Shown one piece after another: positions 51,658-62,200 of a DNA stretch of 64,000 nt. The stretch spans positions 56,872 to 120,871 of the forward strand of contig CAMWKO010000004.1 in NCBI GenBank assembly GCA_947174885.1, read 5' to 3'. The position numbers and the translations under genes were made by a program. Positions within the stretch are counted from its first letter, which is position 1, and the number at the start of each line of letters is the position of its first letter. Below the pieces are notes generated by a model that worked only from the letters and a program-made list of their open reading frames with translations, had not been told where the DNA came from and made no database searches. The stretch comes from an uncultured Clostridia bacterium. Lineage in GTDB: Bacteria > Bacillota > Clostridia > Lachnospirales > Lachnospiraceae.

Positions 51658-52425
51658 TTGAAATCTAAAGATAAGGAAGCCAAAGAGCTTATAAAAAGAC
51701 TGTTGGATTTGGCGAATAAGTCATATAAACAGAATATGTTTACCTTTACTGACTTTTTAAGTGAAGGAGAGTTGTCCACGTTTTATGAATATAAGGATAG
51801 TTTTAGGTTTATAAAATATAAGATATTTGGAGGCTATGAAGAGGCTGAAAGAAATATAATAAGGTATGGGAATGGAGAGGAATTGGGTTATGAAGAAGAA
51901 TTTCCTATATCATGTATCATGATTAATCCACTATTAGATAAATTTTCAGAACAGTTAAGCCATAGAGATTATTTGGGAGCCATAATGAATTTGGGCATAG
52001 AACGGGGAAAAACAGGAGATATTTTAATAAAGGACAAGGCAGCATATTTGTTCTGCAAAAGCGAAATGAAAGACTTTATAATTGACAATCTCTATAAGAT
52101 TAAACATACAAGCATTAAGCTTGCGGAGACAGATTGCAGCGCTGCTACAGGAGAAAGCAGACCGGAGTCAAAGGAGATATTAGTAGCATCACTTAGAGCA
52201 GATATAATAATATCAAGCGTTTATAACAGGTCCAGAAACCAGAGTATTTTATTGTTCAGGGAGCATAAAGTGTTTGTAAACGGAAGATTATATGAAAATA
52301 ACAGTGGAGTTCTAAAAGAGAATGATATGGTTTCGGTCAGAGGGTGGGGACGATTCAGATATAAGGGTATAAGCAGAAATACTGCTAAGGGCAAATACAG
52401 GATAGAAGTTTTAATATATAGATAA
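51658..52425 (+). CDS. YlmH-like S4-domain RNA-binding protein
   Basis: 255 residues, TTG start after AGGAGGT. N-terminal ~170 residues match the YlmH-type region (DLANKSYKQNMFTFTDFLSEGE, HRDYLGAIMNLGIERGKTGDI). The S4 RNA-binding motif lies at the C-terminus (residues ~185-250: LRADIIISSVYNRSRNQS, VFVNGRLYENNSGVLKENDMVSVRGWGRFRY). YlmH relatives bind 50S subunits or tRNA and rescue stalled peptides in other Firmicutes; many lie near division genes, which is not the case here. Confidence 0.88.
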   Translation: MKSKDKEAKELIKRLLDLANKSYKQNMFTFTDFLSEGELSTFYEYKDSFRFIKYKIFGGYEEAERNIIRYGNGEELGYEEEFPISCIMINPLLDKFSEQLSHRDYLGAIMNLGIERGKTGDILIKDKAAYLFCKSEMKDFIIDNLYKIKHTSIKLAETDCSAATGESRPESKEILVASLRADIIISSVYNRSRNQSILLFREHKVFVNGRLYENNSGVLKENDMVSVRGWGRFRYKGISRNTAKGKYRIEVLIYR

Positions 52426-52459
52426 ATATATAAAATAACCTGTATTTACATCATTTTTA

Positions 52460-52510
52460 AATTGTAAGCTTTATGAAGCCTAAAATAAGGAATACGGCAA
52501 ATAAAGCTTA
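52460..52510. repeat. Degenerate end of the MITE-like element
   Basis: ATTGTAAGCTTTATGAAGCC followed by TAAAATAAGGAATACGGCAA resembles the right part of the full element (22483-22520) with several changes. Confidence 0.45.
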
Positions 52511-52542
52511 AATCAGAGTAATTGTATAGGAGAAAAAACAGA

Positions 52543-53211
52543 ATGATAGAACGGTTAAAATGTAAAAAAATGATAAGTATATTTATAGCTTTTTATGTAC
52601 TGCTTAGTGTTAATAGTACAATAATGGCAGAAGAATATGAATATGATGATTTAAACAGAATTATTAAAGTAACTTATGAGGACGGCTCATATGTGGAATA
52701 TGAGTATGACAGAAATGGCAATATAATTAAAACAACAGTTCATAGTGGGAAAGAAAATGAAGAGGTGACTACCAAATCAGAAAGCAAGGGACAGGAAAGC
52801 ACTTCAGATACAGAAAAGAGGGAGGAGGAAACTACTAAACAGGGTCAGAATATACCCGGAGATGGGACAGGCAATAATAAAGAGGATAGCAAAGAAACCG
52901 GAAACAGTGGTAACACCGAAGATAACAGAGAAACCGGAGAGGACGGTACCACAGAGGACAGCAAAGAAACCGGAAACAGCGGCAACACCGAAGATAACGG
53001 AGAAACCGGAGAGGGCGGTAACACAGGAGATAATAAGGATACGGAAAATAATGAAAATACAGAAAACAGTTCAGATACGGAAAATAATGAGAATACGGAA
53101 AATAGCGGAAACATTATTACTAAATGTATAGATGCTATATATGAGATAACAAAAATTTTTACAGAAGCATTATTGGATATTATTAATGATCTAAAGAAAA
53201 TGTTTGGGTAG
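52543..53211 (+). CDS. Small secreted YD-repeat protein with Glu/Thr/Asn/Gly-rich repeats
   Basis: 222 residues from ATG 52543 (TAGGAGA upstream). Signal peptide (~10-30, ending IMAEEYEY). Two YD-type units follow at once: EYDDLNRIIKVTYEDGSYV and EYEYDRNGNIIKTTVHSG, as in RHS proteins. Residues ~75-185 are low-complexity, including a 24-residue (72-bp) unit repeated from 52888 and 52960 (SKETGNSGNTEDNxETGExG). The last ~30 residues form a hydrophobic-amphipathic helix (IDAIYEITKIFTEALLDIIN). The region is richer in G and C than its neighbours. Its stop lies 11 bases before the giant YD-protein start, so the two are probably one operon. Confidence 0.75.
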   Translation: MIERLKCKKMISIFIAFYVLLSVNSTIMAEEYEYDDLNRIIKVTYEDGSYVEYEYDRNGNIIKTTVHSGKENEEVTTKSESKGQESTSDTEKREEETTKQGQNIPGDGTGNNKEDSKETGNSGNTEDNRETGEDGTTEDSKETGNSGNTEDNGETGEGGNTGDNKDTENNENTENSSDTENNENTENSGNIITKCIDAIYEITKIFTEALLDIINDLKKMFG

Positions 53212-53222
53212 TGAGGTACAAT

Positions 53223-56200
53223 ATGAGAAAAGTAGAAAGTAAATTAAAAAAATTTGTGGCATTAATATTAATATTTACAATGCTTCCTGTAAATGATTTT
53301 ATGGCATTATATATAGATGCTAAAGCAGATGAGATATCAGAAACCACAATGAATGTGTCTGATACACAAAAAAATACAGATAACAATGAAGATACAGAGG
53401 TTGGTAATACACAAAATGAATTACTGATTCAAGATGAAGATGTTAATACTGACAATAAAGAATATGAAAATCTTACAATAAAATCAAATTATACTCTTAA
53501 TGAAAACTTAATCGTGGCAAATCTGACCATGACAGCAGGAACATTAAACCTGAATGGATATAAGCTGACCGTAAATGGTGATTATACACAATCAGGTGGT
53601 ACACTGAACTTTAACAATGGTGTACTGTTATGTAACGGAAGCTTTAAAGTATCAGGCAAAGCCTGTGTAGTTATGGAAAAAGCCAATGATTTCTTATATA
53701 TCGAAAATGACATTACAATAGATAATGCTTATTCTTCCGGAAATAAATATACAAATGGAATCATAGAGGTAAAGGGCAATTTTACTGCAAATACATATCA
53801 GAATTTTGTAGCCGGTGGCTATCACAAAGTGATTTTTTCAGGTGTTACCGCTCAAAGTATCAGTATATATGATAAAAACAGTTTTAATATAATTGAACTT
53901 AAGAACTATAGTGACTATGGTGTTACCACGGACAGTATAATTTCCTATGCGGATTTGATAAGAAATGACTGTATATATAAAATTAAGGGAATAACCGGCG
54001 GTTATGGTTTTGAACTGACACAGGATACTGTTATAGATAATGACTATTATCTGATAGATGGTGAAATAAATCTGAACGGATACACATTAACTGTAAACGG
54101 AGATTTAATTCAGGCAACAGGTTCAGTAAATATAAACGGTGGCAGACTTATAGTAGGCGGAGATTACAGACTTCAATCCAAAACGGATACAGATGGGGAA
54201 TATGGGGACAGCTATGCTTCATTAATAATGAATAATGAGGCTGATTCAGTGTGCGTTTATGGAGATTTTTACTGCGATACAAGATTAGATACAACAGGCA
54301 GTCTGACAGCAGGTACACTTGAGGTCAGGGGAGATTTCAGGGTAACAGACACATATTCCAATAAGGGCTTTGTAGCTACAGGAAGCCATTTGGTATTATT
54401 GAGCGGTGATGAAGAACAGACACTGGAGTTTAAGAAAACAGGCTCATCATATTCAAGAATCTGTAATCTGGAAATCAGAAATACAGGTGAGGACGGAATT
54501 AATATTACAGGTAAGCCATATGTATCATCAAAATTAAAGGATAACGGCTGTAAAATCACAGGATATGTGTTAATCGGCACATCAACTGTTTTCGAGGGAG
54601 GATACTTTGGTGGCGATGTATATATAAACGAAACTGCAACATTAGATGATGAAATTGTAATTGGTGGAAATCTCTATACTTCAGCAGGAGCAACCATAAA
54701 AAATAAAGTGACCGTAATGGGAAGCTGTACTATATCATCTTCCGGTTCCACTGTTTTTTCTAATGGACAGCTAATTATATATGGTAATCTTAATGCGACT
54801 TCAAATTATGGAATTACTATGTCTAATGCTGCTGATTATTTATTAGTTTATGGAGACGTAAATTATAGTCCAAAATACAGCTCTGCATTTTCGGCAGGTA
54901 CATTTGAAATAAAAGGAAATCTTGTATCAACATCAGGTATAAATGCAACGGGAACTCACAGATTTTTATTTTCAGGAGACAGCAGGCAGATAATTGATAT
55001 TGCTTCAAATGAGACAATGGCTGTTTTAGAGCTGAATAATTCCTGTGCTGACGGAGTAGTCGCAAAAAGAGTCTTTAATAAAACTACATTTATCAGAAAT
55101 GACTGCGTATTTGGATATGAGGGAATAACAGGAGAAATGGGCTTCACTCTGGGTGAAGATATGGTTTATGAGGGCGATTTATACCTTGTGGACGATATTC
55201 TTGATTTAAACGGATATACTCTTACGGTAACAGGCGATTTAATCCAGTCATCAGGAACTGTATATATAAACGGCGGTACTTTAAAGGTACAGGGGGATTA
55301 CCGTATACAGAGCATTGTTAAGGACGAAGAGGAATATATAGAGGGCAGAAGCAAGGGAATTTTAAATATGACAGATCCTTTGGACTATGTATTAATATAT
55401 GGGGATTTTATTGATGAAACAGATACAAACCATACAGGTCTTCTTACCGATGGAGTTTTGGAGGTAAAGGGTAACTTTACGATAAATGACGTAAATAAAG
55501 CAGGCATATTTGTGGCAACAGATAATCATAAGCTGATATTAAGCGGAGATAATAAACAGGTAGTAAATATATATGGCTCGGGTGCAGGCGCTACAAGATT
55601 ATCAGATTATGAAACAGCTAATACAAGTGATGAAGGAGTATATCATACCAACAGCTTTTATGTTACGGGAAATGTAAATGACCGTAACAATAAAATTAAT
55701 GGCTGTATATCAATCGGAGGAACAACCACCTTTGCGGACAATTACTTTAGCGGAGGTGTTTATATTACAGGAAGTACAGAGATAAAAAATGAATTTACCA
55801 TAGCCGGAAATGTTTATAATACCGGAAATCTTCAAGTAACGGGCAAGCTTAATGTATTGGGCAGCTTTAGTAATTATAGCAGTGCATATACCAGAATTAA
55901 TGGCGGAACACTGATAATTCATGGAGACCTTTCAGTCAGCAGCGGACAGTTGGTAATGCAAAATGAAAACAGTTATTGTAAGGTTTGCGGAAATGTGAAT
56001 TACAGCTCAACTTATTGCAGTTTATCAGCGGGTACTATTGAAATACTCGGAAATTTAACTTCTACCGGACAAATATATGCAACGGGAACACACAGGTTTT
56101 TATTTTCAGGTACTGATAAGCAGATTATAGATATTACTTCAAACAGTTACTTTGCAATATTGGAATTAAACAACCACAGCAAAGAGGGAGTTATATCCAA

Positions 56201-59200
56201 GAATATATTATCAAAAACCACCTTTATTGCAAACGGAAGTAAATTCAGCTATGAGGGAATAGAGGGAGAAATCGGATTTACTTTAGAAGAAGATATGGAA
56301 TATGAGGGAGATTTTGTACTTGTAGACGGTACACTTGATTTAAACGGACATACACTTGTAATAAACGGTAATTTAATACAGGCAGCAGGTGAGATAGACA
56401 TAAACGGAGGCTCACTTCTTGTAAAAGGAGATTATCGTATAGAGAGCAGGACAGGTGAAGAAAATGCTTATACTTATGGCAAGAGTACAGGTGTTTTAAG
56501 AATGACAGGTCCGTCAGATTATGTATGTGTTAACGGCTCATTTATAACAAATTCTTCAATAAATCATACAGATTGTTTAACAGACGGTATACTTGAGGTA
56601 AAGGCAGATTTTTTAGTAAAGGATGATTATTCAAAATACAATTTTATATCGACAGATAATCATAAGGTAGTATTCAGCGGAAATATAAAGCAGACGGTTA
56701 CATTTGAATATTCACACTATAATTATTCCAGATTTGCCAATATAGAGCTTAAAGAGGGAACGGTTATAGAGCTTGTGGGAAGACCATATGTTTCAAAAAG
56801 CGTATGTGACAATGCAAAAAGTATAACAGGATATTTGAATATTGGTACAAATACCGGGTTTGCAAATAATAAATACAGCGGAAGCGTATATATTGCATAT
56901 GGAATTACCTTTAACAATGATTTAACCATAGGTGGAGATTTGTGTGCAGCCACTGTTGTGAACGTAAAAAGCAACGTGGCAGTAAAGGGAAGAATGTATT
57001 GTAATTATTACCGTGATATAAACATATACGGCTGTCTTACCATATATGGAGATTTTGATCTTAACGGCTCAAATCTGACAATGTATGAGGGTAAATTAAT
57101 TGTTAAGGGAAACGCCGGATTGGATGGTCTGGGTAAAATAGTAATGGAGCATGAGGCAGATTATATTCATGTATATGGTGATGTAGATACTTATATGTCG
57201 CCGGGATCAAAGCTGAGTGCCGGAACCATTGAAATAAGCGGTAACTTAACCTCCAGAGGCGGAATTAAGGGAGTGGGAACACATAGATTTTTATTCTCGG
57301 GAAATAGTGAACAGATTATAAGCATAACCTCTGATGAGAACTTTGCCATAATGGAATTACAGAATTATTCCGAAGACGGTGTTTATTCAAAAAGTACCAT
57401 TAACAAGGATAAACTTATAGCTAACGGCTGTAACCTGTTTTATGGCGATAAAACGGGAAAAGTAGGCTTTACATTAAGCGGAGATATGGAATATGAGGGA
57501 GAGTTTATATTAGTAGATGAAACCTTAGACTTAAACGGATACAGCCTGAATATTGATGGAGATTTAGTAATAGCAGGAGGAAGTGTGTGTCTAAACGGCG
57601 GAACACTTACCGTAAACGGCGATTTAAGAATACAAAATAAGGTTTTAAGCGGAAGTGATTACATATATGAGGCCTCAAGCGGAATCCTGTACATGAACAA
57701 TGACACCGACAGGGTTATTGTAACCCACAGCTTTATTATGGAACCTAAAAGTGCTGTCGGAGGCACATTTAATGCAGGAACCTTAGAGCTTTACGGAAAC
57801 TTTACTCAGAAAGGGCAGTATGGTTATTTGGGAGGCGAGAATAATACAATAATATTTAAGGGGAACAGCAGACAAACCGTAGATGCTACAGCATCAATGA
57901 CAGTAGGAAGCTTTGAGAACAGTAACGAAGAAGCGTTGGTGTTAAATCAGGGCTTTATCGTGTATGGAACGGTAACAGATAATGGTTTAAATATATCGGG
58001 TAATGGAAAGATATGTATAAACAGTACTGACCAGTTAAAAGAGGAAGCCTTTAGCGGTAATCTAACAATTAGCGGTAAAAATACATTAAGCCATGATTTG
58101 TATGTGGATGGAGATTTAATTATAAATTCAGAATTACATACAGGTAATTATAAGATAAATGCTGCAAATATAACGGTCAATGCACCTTTATATATAGAGG
58201 CTGGGTATGTTCTGACTGGAAATGATTTATCAATAGGCGCTCAGGGTATGCTTATCATGGATAAGCAGGAGGGCTATGTGTTAGTCGGAGGCAATTTTAC
58301 TACAGACTCAAATAAATCACACGACGGATATTTAACAGATGGAACCTTAGAGATTAAGGGAAATATGTCAGTTATGGGAACCGGCAGCTTTGTGGCAGGC
58401 GGTAATCATATAGTACATCTTAGCAATAAGAAAACCATGTCCGGCAGGGTGTTTATTCAGGCGGTAGAGTTTTTAAATAACGGTACAAACAAAATAAATA
58501 CGCTTATTTTAAATAAAGAAATTAAGGATTACCAGTTTTCGTCATCACCATATGATATGGCAGATAATGTAATCCTTGATATAGAGGACACTACAGCACC
58601 TTCTCCTGTATCAGGTATTACGGTAGAAAAGGTATCAGCAAACAGTATTACAATAAGGTATCAGGGTGCAGAGGATGAAACAGGTGTTGCAGGATATGAA
58701 ATATACAGAAACGGAAGCAGATTAGCCATAACCAGCGCAGATACATATGTGGATTCAGGTGTAAATCCGGATACCACATATACATATGAGGTATATCCGT
58801 TTGATGAATATAAAAATGTATGTGAAATATCTCCGGAAATAACGGTAAGGACAGAAAAGGACATAGAAGCACCTTCTGCCCCTTACAATTTACACATTAC
58901 CAACAAGACAGGCTCAACTGTTACACTGAAAGCAAATGCCTCCTATGATAATGTGGGAGTAGCATATTACAATATTTACAGAAATAATGAGCTGATTGCC
59001 GGAAATATTACAGATACCGTATATAAGGATAGCGGACTTGCTGTAAATACGGTTTATGATTACTATATGGTTGCAGTGGACACATCAGGTAATGAATCCG
59101 CAAAAAGCAATATAGTAACTGCTACTGTAACCATGCCGCAGATAACGGAAATATCGCCAAAGGATTACAGTACCATCGGAAGCACCAAGGTTACTCTGAC

Positions 59201-62200
59201 AGTAAAGTTTAAAAATGAATGTAACAGCGTAAATAATAAGGTAAAAATAGAGTACTTAAACGAGAAAAATGAATGGTGTCCTATCACACCGAATCTTTTA
59301 GAACAAAAGGTATATAACAGCACAACCCTGTATGTAAGCTATATATGGAATGTAGATACTTTAAGTGTTAATGGTGAAAATACCATAAGATATACACTTT
59401 ATGACGAAGAGGGAAATACAGCTACAGAGTACTATACATATTTTGTAGACAGACAGGCACCGGAAAAAATAAAGGACCTGAGTGCGTTATCAGATAATGG
59501 TGTAATAAAACTGAACTTCGATCCATCTGTAAGCAGTGACTGTACTGCATATAATTTATACAGAAAAGAAGAGGGAGTGGGCGGCTATACTTTTATTGCC
59601 CAAAATACGGGAATATACAACACGACCTTTGAAGACAGGGCTGTTGAAACAGGAAAGACATATTATTATGTAATAACATCACTGGATAAGTTCGGAAATG
59701 AAAGCGAATATTCAGACAGTGTAAAAACAGTGGCAGATATAGATAACATTATACCTGACATAGACAATATATTACCGGGTGGGGGCAGAATAAATAAAAC
59801 AGCAGTTATTACAGTAACAGCAAGTGATAACAAAAGTGTAGACAGAGTAATATTGGAGTATAGAAAAGAGGATGAGGAAAGCTGGACATCCTTAGGAGAA
59901 ATGGCAAAGGATAAGGAAAGCTTCAGCTGCAGGTGGGATACCACAGCTCTTGCAGACGGAGTTTATATTGTAAGAGCCATAGCAATAGACAGCAACAATA
60001 ATTATAGTGACGGAACATTTACCAGAAGATATACTGTGGATAATACGGGTATTAGTAAGATTAATATAACAAAGTACACGGTAAATTCTACAGGCGTATC
60101 AATTTATTGGGAGGATGTTACCGAAAATGATTTTGCATATTTTCAGGTAGAACAGCTTGTAAACGGTCAATATGTAAAGCTTGGAACTCAAAGAAATGTA
60201 CTGGGCTATAATGTAACAGGTCTGTTACCTGATACAGATTACAGCTTCAGGGTAGTAGGATATGATAATTTAGGAAATCGTGGTACGGAATCAGATGTAT
60301 TACAGGTAACTACAGGCAGTGACAGCATAAAGCCGGTAATAACCTCTATAAATCCTATCTCATCATATTATAAAAACACCATAAACCTGTCAGTATCCGC
60401 AAGAGATAATGTGGCTGTAAGCTATGCAGTGTTCAGCTATTCTTTAGATAAAGAAAATTATAAGGTGATAGATACTGTATATGCAGATAAGCAGGCAGGT
60501 ACGGCAACAATAAGCAAAAAGTTTGATATAACAGATTTACCTGAAGGAAGTATATATGTAAAATTTGAAGTATATGACATTTATGGAAATAAAAATGCAC
60601 TTTTAGAAAACGGAGAGGAAATAGTAGTAGAGTATGTTATCGACAGAACTGCTCCAACAAAAATAGAAAATCTGATAACCACAGGTAATGAGGGATATAT
60701 CGGATTAAACTGGGATGCAGGCAAAGAAGAGGATATAAAGAGCTACAGAATATACAGGGCAGATGCGGATACGGGAGTATTCAAGGTATTAGTGGCAAAC
60801 TGTACTACTAAAAACTATTATGATACTCAGATAGACTATGGAAAATCATATATTTACAGGATTTCAGCCGTAGATATAGCAGGAAATGAGGGAGAACCCT
60901 CACAGGAGGTTTATATAACCGTTGCAGATGATTTAGAAGCACCGGTTATAACAGGTATGCTTCCATATAACGAAGATACTGTAGGTAAAAACCCAACAGT
61001 AAAAGCATTGGTAATGGACAATGCCATAATAGATAAAATCATACTGGAATATAAGCCAAAGGATTTAGAGGAAGAAGTCTGGACAGAAATAAAAAGTATA
61101 TCCGTAAATTCGGGAAGCTATCTTGCAAGTGCAAAATGGAATACCGAGGGGTTAGAGGACGGAGAATATCTGATTAGAAGTTATGCAGCAGATAAGTCAG
61201 GAAATGTAAGTGACATTTATCAGGTAAGCTGTACCCTGAAGCAGAAAGGCTTAGCAGCACCGGTAATAAGTGCCGAAACAGGTGATTACAGAATATTGCT
61301 TGACATATCGGAAACCACCGAAGAGGAATTCTCACATTATGTTATTTACAGAAAGAAAGCAGGAGATACATCATTTACAAAGCTCGTATCAACTTACGAC
61401 AATACATATGAGGATAAAAATGTAGAAATCAATCAGGTATATTGCTATTGTGTCGGAATAGTAGATATATACGGTAATGAAAACATATCGGAACAGGTAT
61501 ATTCCTATGCAAATGATACGGACATAACACCGCCGGAGGCAGTATTGCCGGAAAATCTGCTGGGTATGGTAGGAATGGAAATGGCATTTGATGCATTGGC
61601 TTCAACTGACAATGTGAGAATCACAGAGTATAAGTGGAATATGGGAAACGGCGACATAGTTTACGGTGCAAAGCCAATATACACATATGATACAAAGGGT
61701 GTATATACAGTTTCCCTTACGGTAAAGGACGAGGCCGGCAATGAAGCTACCACTACAACTACCGTTCAGATACTTGAAAGAACGGGAAAGGGAATATCAA
61801 CCGTAAAAATAGTAGATGAAAATGGAAGTCCGATACCTTATGCACTGGTTTATGTAGAAATAAGTGAGGAAGAGCATCTTTCATTAAAGGCAGACAGCAG
61901 AGGTATTGTAACCATAGCTGCAAATATAGGCACATACAGAGTAGCGGCATACAGCAACGGATATCTGCCTGACGAAATAAATGTACATATAAATCAGTAT
62001 GAAACAAAGGAGTACACACTGTCATTAGTGGAAGATGAATTAATAGTAGGCGAGCTTACCGTAAAGCGAATGAATTTGCAGGAAATGGTAGAGGCAGGTG
62101 TGGATTTTTCATCACCGGATAATTATAATACATATTCCTTTTCCATAGACTTAGGCTTTATTGGCTTACCTATACCTGAAAGAGTTGTATTAACATATGG

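Noticed and set aside
52845..53131. 89-codon frames on both strands inside the small YD protein gene
   Set aside because: They are shadows produced by the 72-bp repeat region; the secreted-protein frame has a start, a signal peptide and YD units.
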